From: Rhizobium leguminosarum
GTDB lineage: Bacteria; Pseudomonadota; Alphaproteobacteria; Rhizobiales; Rhizobiaceae
Assembly (NCBI RefSeq): GCF_017876795.1
Contig: NZ_JAGIOR010000001.1
Location: 2,382,501-2,446,500, forward strand
Length of the DNA: 64,000 bases
Direction: 5' to 3'
The notes beneath the pieces were generated by a model. That model saw only the letters and a list, made by a program, of their open reading frames with translations. It ran no database searches and had not been told where the DNA came from. A program made the translations under genes and the position numbers. This document shows positions 8,493 to 17,010 of this stretch, piece by piece. How positions within the stretch are numbered: position 1 is the stretch's first letter; each line of letters starts with the position of its first letter.

Positions 8493-9680
8493 ATGGCAGT
8501 CGATTTCAGGTTCATCATCATCGGACGCGGCATGATGGGTGCCGCTGCCGCACGACACCTCTCCTCGATGGCCGACGGCATTGCTTTGATCGGCCCGCGC
8601 GAGCCGGAGCAACGCAAAGCCCACGAGGGGATATTCGCCAGCCATTACGACGAAGCGCGCATCACTCGGACCTTCGACGGCAATCTTGCCTGGGGAAGTT
8701 TCGCCGCCCGGGCGCTCGACCGCTACGGCGAGATCGAGGTAAGGAGCGGCATTTCCTTCTATTCGGAGGTCGGCTGCCTCTTCACCGGTCCGACGGTGAA
8801 GGATGAGCGGGACTATATCAACCGGGCGCTGACTGTCAGCCGGACGCTTGGCAGCGATATCGAGACCATCGCGCCGTCGGAACTTCGCCAACGTTTTTCC
8901 TATCTTGCCGTCGATCCTGATTTCAGGGGATATTTCGAGCGCAAGCGCGCCGGGCACATCAACCCGCGGGCACTGGTGCGGGCGCAAACGAGGCTTGCCG
9001 AACAGGGCGGTGTTGCGCTGATCGAGGCCACTGCGACATCAGTGCGCGATGCCGGTTTGCATGTCGTGGTGACGGCCGGCGACAGAAGCTACAGCGCCGA
9101 ACGCGTGTTGGTCGCTGCCGGCGGTTTCAGCAATTTCCATGCCCTGCTGCCGCGTCCCGTCGACACCAGGGTCCTGGCGCGCACGGTCGCCTTCTACGAG
9201 ATCGGCGAGCGCGAGATGGCGACCTTCGGTGATATGCCGTCGACGATCGTGCTCGGCGAGCGGGAGGAGGACCACATCTATATCCTGCCGCCGGTGCGTT
9301 ATCCCGACGGCAAGACCTATCTGAAGCTCGGTGGCGACACCGAGGCACTTTCCTTCGACCGGTTGGAGGATGTCGGCGCGTGGTTCCGTTCAGACGGCAA
9401 TGCCGCCGAGCGCGATAATCTCTCAGCCATCGCCCTGCAACTGATGCCAGAGCTTGCCAGCTGCCCGGTCACTTCGGCGCCCTGCGTGGCGAATTTCACG
9501 CCGACCGGTTATCCCTATGCCGGATATACCCAGTCGCCGCGTATCGCGGTGCTCACCGGCGGCAATTTCGTCGCGGCCAAATCCTCCGACGAACTTGGGC
9601 GGCTGGGAGCGGTGCTTCTTACGGAAGGGCAACTTGGCGACGCGGATTTCGGCAGTGAACTCACGCCGGTCTTCGTTTGA
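8493..9680 (+). CDS. FAD-dependent amine oxidoreductase, sarcosine / N-methyltryptophan oxidase-like (copy 1)
   Basis: A 395-residue protein of the DAO family. The Rossmann FAD motif is G11-R-G-M-M-G16. A cysteine in a CVxxFTPTGYP context near residue 330 is where monomeric sarcosine oxidases attach FAD covalently (family knowledge; the match is approximate). Such enzymes oxidise secondary amines or N-methyl amino acids to imines with release of hydrogen peroxide; the substrate here is unknown. The ATG at 8493 is favoured because GAGG lies six bases upstream and the N-terminus then matches copy 2; in-frame starts at 8445 and 8460 fall inside the palindromic repeat. Copy 2 follows 11 bases later. 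Confidence 0.8.
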   Translation: MAVDFRFIIIGRGMMGAAAARHLSSMADGIALIGPREPEQRKAHEGIFASHYDEARITRTFDGNLAWGSFAARALDRYGEIEVRSGISFYSEVGCLFTGPTVKDERDYINRALTVSRTLGSDIETIAPSELRQRFSYLAVDPDFRGYFERKRAGHINPRALVRAQTRLAEQGGVALIEATATSVRDAGLHVVVTAGDRSYSAERVLVAAGGFSNFHALLPRPVDTRVLARTVAFYEIGEREMATFGDMPSTIVLGEREEDHIYILPPVRYPDGKTYLKLGGDTEALSFDRLEDVGAWFRSDGNAAERDNLSAIALQLMPELASCPVTSAPCVANFTPTGYPYAGYTQSPRIAVLTGGNFVAAKSSDELGRLGAVLLTEGQLGDADFGSELTPVFV

Positions 9681-9691
9681 GGAGAAATGCG

Positions 9692-10867
9692 ATGACAATC
9701 GATTTCAAATATATCGTCGTTGGGCGTGGGCTGATGGGGGCTGCGGCGGCGCGGCATCTGGCGCGCCAAGTGGACGGTGTTGCGGTGATCGGCCCGGACG
9801 AACCTGATGATCGCAAGGCGCATCAGGGCGTCTTCGCCAGCCATTACGACGAAGGGCGCATCACCCGCACCATCGATCCTGACCGCAACTGGGCGCTGCT
9901 CGCCAACCGCTCGATCGGCCGCTATGGCGAGATCGCCCGCGACAGCGGCATCGACTTTTATCGCGAGGCCGGCTGCGTCGTTGTCGCGCCTGATGAAAGC
10001 GATTATCTCGAGAGGACGCGGCAGGCGGCCGTCTCGCTGGGCGTCGAGACCATCCTTCTCGGTGAGGCCGGGCTGAAGGCCGCCTTTCCATTCTTTGCCT
10101 TCCCCGATGGCGCCGCTGGCGTCTTCGAGGCGAGAGGGGCCGGGCACATCAGTCCACGCAAGCTGGTGAAGGCGCAGTCGCTGCTGGCTGAAAAGGCAGG
10201 TGCTGCCGTCATTCGCGACCATGTCGTCTCGATCCGCAGCGAGGGCGGATCGGCTGTCGTCGAGACTGCAGGCGGCCGGACCTATCGCGGTGAAAAGGTG
10301 CTGCTGGCTGCGGGCGGATTTTCCATTGCGGAGGGTCTGTTGCCGAAGCCCGTTGCCATGACGGTTTATGGTCGGACCGTCACGCTTTTCGAAGTGAGCG
10401 AGGCCGACGCGGCCGGGCTTTCGACCATGCCGTCGCTCATTCTAAATGTGCCCGGCATCCATATCTACCTGCTGCCGCCGATCCGCTATCCCGACGGCAA
10501 ACTCTACCTGAAGATCGGCGGCGACCCCGACGATCTGGCGCTCCGCGACGAGGCGGCGATGCGGGCCTGGTTCAAAACCGAGGGGCGCGAGACCGTGCGC
10601 GCGTATCTCAAACGCATCGTTGAAGGTCTCGTGCCGGACATGGCGCCGCTCTCGATTTCGACGGCCGCCTGCGTCGTGTCGCAGACGGAAAGCGGCCACC
10701 CGATGATCGGCTATACCTCATCGCCGGAAATCGCGGTGCTGACGGGCTGCGCCGGTACCTCGGCCAAGAGCTCTGACGAAATCGGACGGCTCGGGGCGGA
10801 GCTGCTTTTGGCGGGCAGAATCAGCGAACAGGGCTACTCCACGGATTTCACACCGCAATTTCGCTAA
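9692..10867 (+). CDS. FAD-dependent amine oxidoreductase, sarcosine / N-methyltryptophan oxidase-like (copy 2)
   Basis: A 391-residue paralogue of the preceding gene. The two share the N-terminal pattern DFxxIxxGRGxMGAAAARHL, the FASHYDExRITRT block and a similar C-terminal 'ACVxxxTxxGxPxxGYT' segment. The FAD motif is G11-R-G-L-M-G16. The ATG at 9692 has GGAGA six bases upstream. The 11-base gap to copy 1 implies one transcript. The tandem pair probably arose by duplication and may now handle related amines or form a heteromer; both ideas are inference. Confidence 0.8.
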   Translation: MTIDFKYIVVGRGLMGAAAARHLARQVDGVAVIGPDEPDDRKAHQGVFASHYDEGRITRTIDPDRNWALLANRSIGRYGEIARDSGIDFYREAGCVVVAPDESDYLERTRQAAVSLGVETILLGEAGLKAAFPFFAFPDGAAGVFEARGAGHISPRKLVKAQSLLAEKAGAAVIRDHVVSIRSEGGSAVVETAGGRTYRGEKVLLAAGGFSIAEGLLPKPVAMTVYGRTVTLFEVSEADAAGLSTMPSLILNVPGIHIYLLPPIRYPDGKLYLKIGGDPDDLALRDEAAMRAWFKTEGRETVRAYLKRIVEGLVPDMAPLSISTAACVVSQTESGHPMIGYTSSPEIAVLTGCAGTSAKSSDEIGRLGAELLLAGRISEQGYSTDFTPQFR

Positions 10868-10911
10868 ATAAATTTTGATTTCGGTGGCAATTGCCATCTC
10901 TCTCGTTTATG

Positions 10912-11320
10912 GGAGCCCTGCCAGTTGGCTGGGCAGCCGCGCTTTATCAATGCCGAAAGGCGGTAGGGTGAGGAAAGTCCGGGCTCCACGGAAACACGGT
11001 GCCGGATAACGTCCGGCGAGGGCGACCTCAGGGAAAGTGCCACAGAAAGCAAACCGCCTGTCATGACAGGTAAGGGTGAAAGGGTGGGGTAAGAGCCCAC
11101 CGCATCTCCGGCAACGGAAATGGCACGGTAAACCCCACCGGGAGCAAGACCGAATAGGGATGACGTGGCAGGCCGAAAGGCCTTCCGGCCGGTTTCCAGG
11201 CCAGTCATCCGGGTGGGTTGCGCGAGGCAGCGTGCGAACGCTGTCCCAGAGGAATGGCTGCCACGTTCCGGTTCACGCCGGAGCCATACAGAACCCGGCT
11301 TACAGGCCAACTGGCGATTA
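10912..11320 (+). ncRNA. rnpB: RNase P RNA, bacterial class A
   Basis: The catalytic RNA of ribonuclease P, which trims tRNA 5' ends. Conserved elements are present in order: GAGGAAAGTCCGGGCTCC near 10970, AGGGTGAAA near 11070, GTAAACCCCACCGGGAGCAA near 11129, and the closing block with ACAGAACCCGGCTTACAG near 11288. The outer helix is seen as GCCAGTTGGC (10920-10929) pairing with GCCAACTGGC (11306-11315). Ends are estimated to about ten bases. A perfect 12-base palindrome, TGGCAATTGCCA, lies just upstream at 10885-10896; its role is unclear. Confidence 0.95.
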
Positions 11321-11536
11321 ACTTTTGTGGCGCGATCAAGCCCGGATTTCAGGAATAAATTCCCGGTAACTTGCTGAAATCGAACGGTTTCAAGTGGATG
11401 CTCATGCAATCCGCCTGTTGAAAATTCTTTTGCGAAAGCACCGTTGCGCGCCATCGCGAGAGGGTGATCCTAACCCTTTGTTAAACTTAACGGCTTATAA
11501 ATTTTTGATCATGCGTCTGTTGCAAAATGGGCGTAT

Positions 11537-11570
11537 CCCATTGACGCCCATATGGTCCCATGCTATCCCA
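11537..11570 (-). promoter_or_regulatory. MraZ operator: four TGGG boxes at exact 10-base spacing
   Basis: CCCA occurs at 11537-11540, 11547-11550, 11557-11560 and 11567-11570, so the minus strand reads TGGG-N6 four times (TGGGA, TGGGA, TGGGC, TGGGA). Known MraZ operators consist of TGGGN repeats spaced by five bases, the same 10-base period. A single TGGG in the opposite orientation lies at 11528-11531. The array covers the candidate promoter of the cluster whose first gene is mraZ, which fits autorepression. Confidence 0.8.
11541..11569 (+). promoter_or_regulatory. candidate housekeeping promoter of the dcw cluster
   Basis: TTGACG (11541-11546) and TATCCC (11564-11569) are separated by 17 bases, an optimal spacing for a sigma-70-type promoter, with a good -35 and a weak -10. 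The MraZ boxes lie within both elements and the spacer. Transcription would start near 11576 and give a leader of about 170 bases before mraZ. Confidence 0.6.
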
Positions 11571-11743
11571 AATGCGCACTGCACCAGGGCAATCACCTGC
11601 CCATTCATCGCAAAGCAAAGGCGTCTTCCTCTCTGGAAGCGTCGGAGGGGTTTTCGCTCATCCGGCTTGCGAAGCTGTGCCTGATATCGGGAGTCTCGGG
11701 CGTCTTTTGGTCCGGATCCCTGCGGGAACGGATGTTTCGTGTG

Positions 11744-12181
11744 ATGAGCCGCTTCCTTTCGAATGCGACCAACAGGATCGATGCCAAGGGCAGGGTTTCC
11801 GTGCCTTCGGCGTTTCGTTCCGTGCTGGTGCAGCGCAATGTTCAGGAGCTCTATTGCTTCCAGGACTTTGTGTTTCCGGCGATCAGCGTCGGCGGTCCGG
11901 ATCTTCTCGAAAGATTCGAACGGCAGATTGCTGCGGAGGATCCGTTTTCGCCGGATGCCAACGAGATGTCGCTTCTCATTCATGGAGGCGGGGTCTTTAT
12001 GAAGCTCGACGCCGAGGGACGGCTGATGGTCACGGATTTCATTCGCGGCTTTGCCGGCATCTCGGACGAAGTGACCTTCGTCGGTCGGGCAGATCATTTT
12101 CAGCTCTGGCAGCCGCAGGCTTTTGTGGCTGCGCAGGCGCAGGCACGAGGGGAGCGCAAGCTGGCGGGCAAGCGTTCCTGA
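11744..12181 (+). CDS. mraZ: transcriptional regulator MraZ
   Basis: A 145-residue DNA-binding protein with two AbrB-like halves: [12 protein letters not shown] near the N-terminus and [11 protein letters not shown] in the second half. MraZ forms rings that bind tandem TGGG boxes and represses its own cluster; four such boxes lie upstream. The ATG at 11744 places the first motif where other MraZ proteins have it; an in-frame ATG at 11732 adds four residues and cannot be excluded, since neither start has a strong Shine-Dalgarno. It is the first gene of the dcw cluster, 17 bases ahead of rsmH. Confidence 0.9.
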   Translation: MSRFLSNATNRIDAKGRVSVPSAFRSVLVQRNVQELYCFQDFVFPAISVGGPDLLERFERQIAAEDPFSPDANEMSLLIHGGGVFMKLDAEGRLMVTDFIRGFAGISDEVTFVGRADHFQLWQPQAFVAAQAQARGERKLAGKRS

Positions 12182-12198
12182 AAGAACGAGGGAACGGA

Positions 12199-13224
12199 AT
12201 GGTGGCGAATCCTGGCGGAGGTTCAACTGATGCCGGTGGCGGACCGGTTCGTCACATTCCGGTTCTTCTCGATGAAGTGCTTTCAGCGCTGGCGCCCGCG
12301 CCCGGCAAGCTCATCCTCGACGGTACCTTCGGTGCGGGCGGTTACAGTTCCGCCATTCTTGCAGCCGGCGCCGAGGTGATCGCCCTCGATCGAGATCCGA
12401 CGGCGATTGCGGCTGGCCAGGCAATGGTCGCCGCCCATGGTGACCGTCTCAAGCTCGTTCATTCGCAATTCTCACATCTTGCCGATCATGTGCCGCAAGG
12501 CGGACTTGACGGCGTCGTGCTCGATATCGGCGTTTCCTCCATGCAGATCGATGAGGCCGAGCGCGGTTTCTCCTTTCAGAAGAATGGACCGCTCGACATG
12601 CGCATGTCGGCGACAGGCGTTTCGGCCGCCGATGTCGTCAATCGCGCCAAAGTCGCCGATCTCATCCGCATTTTCCATTTTCTCGGCGAGGAAAGCCAGT
12701 CGCCGCGCATCGCGCATGCAATCGAGAAGCGCCGCGAGGAAAAGCCGTTCGAGACGACGCGCGATCTTGCCGGTCTCATCGAGCTCGTCACTCCACGCAA
12801 GATGAAGGACAAGATCCATCCGGCAACGCGCGTCTTCCAAGCCTTGCGCATCTTCGTCAACGACGAACTCGGCGAACTGGCGCAGGCGCTGTTTGCGGCG
12901 GAAGCGGCGCTGAAGCCGGGCGGCCGGCTCGTCGTCGTCACTTTTCATTCGCTCGAAGACCGCATCGTCAAAAAATTCTTCTCCGACCGTGCCGGCAAGG
13001 CGGTGGGGTCGCGGCATCTGCCGGTGGCGCATGAGCGGGCGGCAACCTTTACGGCGATCGGCAAGCCGATGGTTTCGGCAAGCGAGGCGGAGGCGGAGAT
13101 CAATCCGCGCGCCCGCTCCGCCAAACTGCGCGCCGGCCTGAGGACGGACGCTGCGGCTGAGGCCGCGGATATGTCGCTCTTCGGGTTTCCCAATCTCGCC
13201 AGTCTCGGAAAGCTTGGAGGTTGA
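12199..13224 (+). CDS. rsmH: 16S rRNA (cytosine1402-N4)-methyltransferase
   Basis: A 341-residue SAM-dependent enzyme (MraW) that methylates C1402 in the decoding site of 16S rRNA. The SAM loop is [10 protein letters not shown] near residue 35, and [15 protein letters not shown] and [13 protein letters not shown] are family signatures. GAGGGA lies just upstream of the ATG at 12199. The frame stays open upstream across mraZ only as a shadow. The stop is separated from ftsL by one base, so the two are translationally coupled. Confidence 0.95.
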   Translation: MVANPGGGSTDAGGGPVRHIPVLLDEVLSALAPAPGKLILDGTFGAGGYSSAILAAGAEVIALDRDPTAIAAGQAMVAAHGDRLKLVHSQFSHLADHVPQGGLDGVVLDIGVSSMQIDEAERGFSFQKNGPLDMRMSATGVSAADVVNRAKVADLIRIFHFLGEESQSPRIAHAIEKRREEKPFETTRDLAGLIELVTPRKMKDKIHPATRVFQALRIFVNDELGELAQALFAAEAALKPGGRLVVVTFHSLEDRIVKKFFSDRAGKAVGSRHLPVAHERAATFTAIGKPMVSASEAEAEINPRARSAKLRAGLRTDAAAEAADMSLFGFPNLASLGKLGG

Positions 13225-13225
13225 T

Positions 13226-13723
13226 ATGCTGAAAACGTTCGATCTCGTGCTCATCGGCGTCATGACGGCCACCGCCGCCGTCACTTACACGATCAAGCAT
13301 CGCGCCGAATTGAAGCTCGAGGAGGTTCATCGCCTCGAAGCCGAGATCAAGCTCGAAGAGGACACGATCGATCTTCTCAAAGCCGACTGGGCGCTGCAAT
13401 CGCAGCCGAACCGTCTGGAGAGGCTGGTCAAGGCCTATGATGACGAATTGCAGCTGCAGCCGACGCAATCGACGGCGCTGGTGCACGCCAAAGAATTGCC
13501 GATGTTGAAATCCGAGGTTCCGGTTCCCGACGTGACGGAGGCCAAGGCCAGCGCCAAGAGCGCGACCGAGGCCAGCGCCAAGAGCGCGACCGCGGCCGGC
13601 GCCAAAGGCGCGGCTCTTGCCGGGGCGACCGTCACGACGAAGGCGCAGCCTGTTCCAAAGCCCGCGCCGCGCGCCGAGCCGGAGGATGACGCAGACGAGA
13701 TCGAAACGGGGTCGGTAGAATAA
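13226..13723 (+). CDS. ftsL: cell division protein FtsL with extended Ala-rich tail
   Basis: A 165-residue bitopic protein with a membrane segment at residues about 5-22, then a coiled-coil-prone region (about 28-75) where FtsL pairs with FtsB/DivIC at the septum. Residues from about 105 on form an Ala/Lys/Ser-rich tail containing a 24-base tandem repeat, longer than in enterobacterial FtsL. GGAGG stands five bases before the ATG at 13226. Position between rsmH and ftsI, not sequence conservation, is the main support for the name. Its stop TAA shares one base with the ftsI start. Confidence 0.85.
   Translation: MLKTFDLVLIGVMTATAAVTYTIKHRAELKLEEVHRLEAEIKLEEDTIDLLKADWALQSQPNRLERLVKAYDDELQLQPTQSTALVHAKELPMLKSEVPVPDVTEAKASAKSATEASAKSATAAGAKGAALAGATVTTKAQPVPKPAPRAEPEDDADEIETGSVE
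13547..13618 (+). repeat. 24-base in-frame tandem repeat within ftsL
   Basis: Two nearly identical 24-base units (13547-13570 and 13571-13594, one mismatch at the penultimate base) and a degenerate third unit (13595-13618) encode ASAKSATE / ASAKSATA / AGAKGAAL-type octapeptides in the periplasmic tail of FtsL. Multiples of three keep the frame open, so copy number could vary between strains without loss of function. Confidence 0.8.
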
Positions 13724-15483
13724 TGTCGTTTCTTTCCCGCATCATGGTCTTGAAGAGCCAGGCGCATTTTTCCGCCGGCGTTTATAACCGGTTCGGCGGT
13801 CCTTCCCCCGCCGGCCTGGCGATCGAGGGCTCCCGCAAGAAGAAATCAGGGCAGGCAAAAAGCCGCGTTGGCCTGCTGATCCTTGGCTTCATGGGTGTCT
13901 ACGTCATCATCGGCGGCCGTCTCGTCGAATATGCGATGAAGGATCAGGAGGTCGTCTCCAGCATCCTGCCGCCCGATCGGCTGATGGCCTCGCGCCCCGA
14001 TATTCTCGACCGTAACGGCGAAGTGCTGGCGACCGACATCCGCACCGTCTCGCTGTTTGCCGAGCCCAACAAGATCGTCGATGCCGACGAGGCGGTTGAG
14101 AAGCTTTCGACGGTGCTGCCCGAACTCGACGTCAGGGACACCTATAAGAAGCTCTCGGCCAAGACCTCGCATTTCGCCTGGCTGCGTCGGCAGCTGACGC
14201 CGAAGCAGCAGAGCCAGATCCTGGCCCTCGGCATTCCCGGCATCGGCTTCCGGCCGGAGAAGCGCCGCTTCTATCCGGGCGGCTCTACCGCGGCGCACAT
14301 CCTTGGCTACGTCAACATCGACAATCGTGGCGTCGCCGGGATGGAGAAGTATATCGACGACCAGGGGCTCGCCGACCTCGCCTCGGTCGGCATGACCAGC
14401 GACCAGCCTCTCGAGCCGGTGCTGCTTTCGATCGACCTGCGCGTGCAGAACATTGTCCGGGACGCGGTCGTCAACGCCGTCAACAACTTCCAGTCCAAGG
14501 GCGCCGGTGCTGCTGTTATCGACGTGCACACCGGGGAGGTGCTCGCCATGGCCTCGGCGCCGGATTTCGATCCGAACGATCCGCAGGAAGGGGCCAAGGA
14601 GGGTTGGCTCAACCGGATGACCAACGGCACCTTCGAAATGGGATCGACCTTCAAGACCTTTTCGCTGGCGATGGCGCTCGACAGCGGCAAGGTGAAGATG
14701 ACCGACAGTTTCGATGCCAGCAAATCGATCTATATCGGTGGCTTCACCATCCACGATTTCCACGGGCAGCGCCGCTGGCTGACCGTGCCTGAGATTTTCC
14801 AGTACTCTTCGAACATCGGCACGGCGCGCGTCATCGACATTGTCGGCATCGACGCGCAGAAGGATTATCTGACCAAGTTCGGCCTCTTGACGAAGATGCA
14901 GACCGAGCTGCCGGAAGTGAAGATGCCGAGCCAGCCGCGCGTCTGGAAGAAGATCAATTCGATCACGATTTCCTTCGGCCACGGCGTCTCGACGACAGCG
15001 CTGCAGACAGGGGTGGCGGCGGCCGCTCTCGTCAACGGCGGCAAGCTGATCGAGCCGACATTCCTGCCGCGCAGCCGCGAACAGGCCGACGAGATCGCCA
15101 CGCAGGTGATCAAGAAGACGACCAGCGACGAGATTCGCTATCTGCTCGATTTCAACGGGTACAAGGGATCGGGCCGCGTCGCCCGCGTGCCGGGCTTTGC
15201 CGTCGGCAGCAAGACCGGTACGGCCGACAAGGTGGTGAACGGCCGTTATTCGGCGACGCTGAACTTCAATTCCTTCATTGCCGCATTCCCGATCAACGAT
15301 CCCAAATATGCGGTGATCACCTTCTGCGACGAGCCGAAGACCGGCGAGAAGGCCTATGGCGGAACGATCTCTGCCGGTACCGCAGGCCCGATCGCGCGCG
15401 AAATTATCAGCCGCGCGGCTCCCATTCTCGGCATTGAGCCGAAATTCGGGGAGGGCGGATCGGCCTTGCTGGTGTCTTATTGA
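13723..15483 (+). CDS. ftsI: septal peptidoglycan transpeptidase FtsI (PBP3)
   Basis: A 586-residue class B penicillin-binding protein that cross-links septal murein with FtsW. One membrane anchor spans about residues 47-66, followed by the pedestal domain and the transpeptidase domain. Catalytic motifs are S308-T-F-K311, S362-S-N364 and K497-T-G-T. The start ATG at 13723 overlaps the ftsL stop by one base. A 57-base gap separates it from murE. Confidence 0.95.
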   Translation: MSFLSRIMVLKSQAHFSAGVYNRFGGPSPAGLAIEGSRKKKSGQAKSRVGLLILGFMGVYVIIGGRLVEYAMKDQEVVSSILPPDRLMASRPDILDRNGEVLATDIRTVSLFAEPNKIVDADEAVEKLSTVLPELDVRDTYKKLSAKTSHFAWLRRQLTPKQQSQILALGIPGIGFRPEKRRFYPGGSTAAHILGYVNIDNRGVAGMEKYIDDQGLADLASVGMTSDQPLEPVLLSIDLRVQNIVRDAVVNAVNNFQSKGAGAAVIDVHTGEVLAMASAPDFDPNDPQEGAKEGWLNRMTNGTFEMGSTFKTFSLAMALDSGKVKMTDSFDASKSIYIGGFTIHDFHGQRRWLTVPEIFQYSSNIGTARVIDIVGIDAQKDYLTKFGLLTKMQTELPEVKMPSQPRVWKKINSITISFGHGVSTTALQTGVAAAALVNGGKLIEPTFLPRSREQADEIATQVIKKTTSDEIRYLLDFNGYKGSGRVARVPGFAVGSKTGTADKVVNGRYSATLNFNSFIAAFPINDPKYAVITFCDEPKTGEKAYGGTISAGTAGPIAREIISRAAPILGIEPKFGEGGSALLVSY

Positions 15484-15540
15484 GTGTGAATGAATATCGA
15501 CGCCGATTCGCGAGGGGTGGGCCGGCTTCAAGAGAGAAAA

Positions 15541-17010
15541 ATGCATTCGATGAAATTGCGAGACCTGGCCGGAGATCAGTTTCCGGAAATTGAAGCACAG
15601 CTCGAAGGCCCGGCAGGCCTGCTTGATATTTCAGGCCTGTCTTCGGATAGCCGCCATGTGGCGCCGGGCAATGCCTTCATCGCGGTCGCCGGCACCAAAG
15701 CGGACGGCGTGGGCTTCATCGCCGATGCCGCCGGCCGGGGTGCATCCGTCGCGATCGCCTCCCAGGCCGTCGAGGCTTCCATCCCGGTGCTTGCGATCAA
15801 GGAGCCGCGCCGCTTCCTTTCCATCGCCGCTTCGCGTTTCTTCGGCAAGCAGCCCGACACCATGGTCGCGGTCACCGGCACGGCGGGCAAAACCTCCGTC
15901 GCCTCCTTCACCCGGCAGATCTGGGCGCATGCGGGTCATGCGGCGGCAATGATCGGCACGACCGGCGTCGTCTCGCCGACGCGCAACGAATATGGTTCGC
16001 TGACGACGCCTGATCCGGTGTCGCTGCACAAGCTCTTGGCCGACCTTGCCGATGAAGGTGTCACGCATGCGGCGATGGAGGCTTCCAGCCACGGCCTCGA
16101 CCAATGCCGGCTCGACGGCGTCAGGCTTGCGGCGGCCGCCTTCACCAATCTCGGCCGCGACCACATGGATTATCATCCGACAGTTGAAGCCTATATGGCC
16201 GCCAAGATGCGGCTTTTCGATGTGCTGCTGCCGAAGGGGTCGCCGGCCGTAATCTTCGCCGACGATCCTTGGTCGGCCCAAGCGATCAAGGCTGCGGCCG
16301 ATGCCGGTCACGATGTGCGCACTGTCGGGCGCAAGGGCGATTACCTCTCCTTGAAACGTGTCGAGCATTTCCGCCACAAGCAGACCGCCGAGATCCATAT
16401 CGACGGCGAGATATTCGAGGTGGACATTCCGCTGGCTGGCGATTTTCAGGTCGCCAACGCGCTGGTCGCGGCAGGGCTTGCCATGTCGACCGGCGTTGCG
16501 GCGAAGGTTGCGATGGCGGCACTCGAGAAGCTCGTCGGCGCGTCCGGCCGTCTCGAACTGGTCGGCCACACGAAAGATGGCGCTCTCGCCTATGTCGACT
16601 ACGCCCACAAGCCGGATGCGCTGGAAAACGTGCTAGGCTCGGTCAGACCCTTCACCACCGGCCGCGTCGTCGTCGTCTTCGGCTGCGGCGGTGACCGTGA
16701 TCGCGGCAAACGGCCGATCATGGGCGAAATCGCCTGCCGGCTTGCCGACGTCGTCATCGTCACCGACGATAATCCGCGCTCGGAGGAGCCGGCCTCGATC
16801 CGGGCGGAGATCATGGCGGCAGCACCCGGCGCTTCGGAAACTGCCGATCGCGGCATGGCGATCCGCGAGGCGGTGGCCATGTTGAGATCCGGCGATACGC
16901 TGATTGTCGCCGGCAAGGGGCATGAGGAAGGGCAGACGATCGGCACCGTTACCCTGCCGTTCTCCGATCATGCGGAGGTGCGCAAGGCCTTGGAGGAACT
17001 GCAATCTTGA
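15541..17010 (+). CDS. murE: UDP-MurNAc-L-Ala-D-Glu:meso-diaminopimelate ligase
   Basis: A cytoplasmic Mur ligase of about 489 residues that adds meso-diaminopimelate to UDP-MurNAc dipeptide using ATP. The P-loop is GTAGKTS with K117, and D410-N-P-R413 is the signature for diaminopimelate rather than lysine. The start is uncertain: ATG at 15541 has a GAGAG just upstream, ATG at 15550 gives the MKLRDLAG N-terminus typical of rhizobial MurE, and ATG at 15490 would add 17 residues. The gene ends in a TTGA overlap with murF. Confidence 0.93.
   Translation: MHSMKLRDLAGDQFPEIEAQLEGPAGLLDISGLSSDSRHVAPGNAFIAVAGTKADGVGFIADAAGRGASVAIASQAVEASIPVLAIKEPRRFLSIAASRFFGKQPDTMVAVTGTAGKTSVASFTRQIWAHAGHAAAMIGTTGVVSPTRNEYGSLTTPDPVSLHKLLADLADEGVTHAAMEASSHGLDQCRLDGVRLAAAAFTNLGRDHMDYHPTVEAYMAAKMRLFDVLLPKGSPAVIFADDPWSAQAIKAAADAGHDVRTVGRKGDYLSLKRVEHFRHKQTAEIHIDGEIFEVDIPLAGDFQVANALVAAGLAMSTGVAAKVAMAALEKLVGASGRLELVGHTKDGALAYVDYAHKPDALENVLGSVRPFTTGRVVVVFGCGGDRDRGKRPIMGEIACRLADVVIVTDDNPRSEEPASIRAEIMAAAPGASETADRGMAIREAVAMLRSGDTLIVAGKGHEEGQTIGTVTLPFSDHAEVRKALEELQS

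Larger units (their letters stand above)
11321..11743 (+). other. leader region between rnpB and mraZ
   Basis: About 420 bases without a supported gene. It contains AT-rich DNA around 11474-11512, then the MraZ box array and candidate dcw promoter (11528-11570), and finally an untranslated leader of about 170 bases before mraZ. Reading frames across it are continuations of out-of-frame shadows of mraZ and rsmH. Confidence 0.6.

Noticed and set aside
11474..11494. TTAAACTTAA in the mraZ leader as a CtrA site
   Set aside because: Half-sites are only two bases apart, so it does not match the CtrA consensus.
11560..12198. Long upstream extension of the rsmH frame through mraZ
   Set aside because: The translated extension is Cys/Gly/Arg-rich and out of frame with mraZ; the ribosome site at 12188-12193 fixes the start at 12199.
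13846..15546. 566-residue minus-strand frame opposite ftsI
   Set aside because: Antisense shadow of ftsI; no ribosome site or family pattern.
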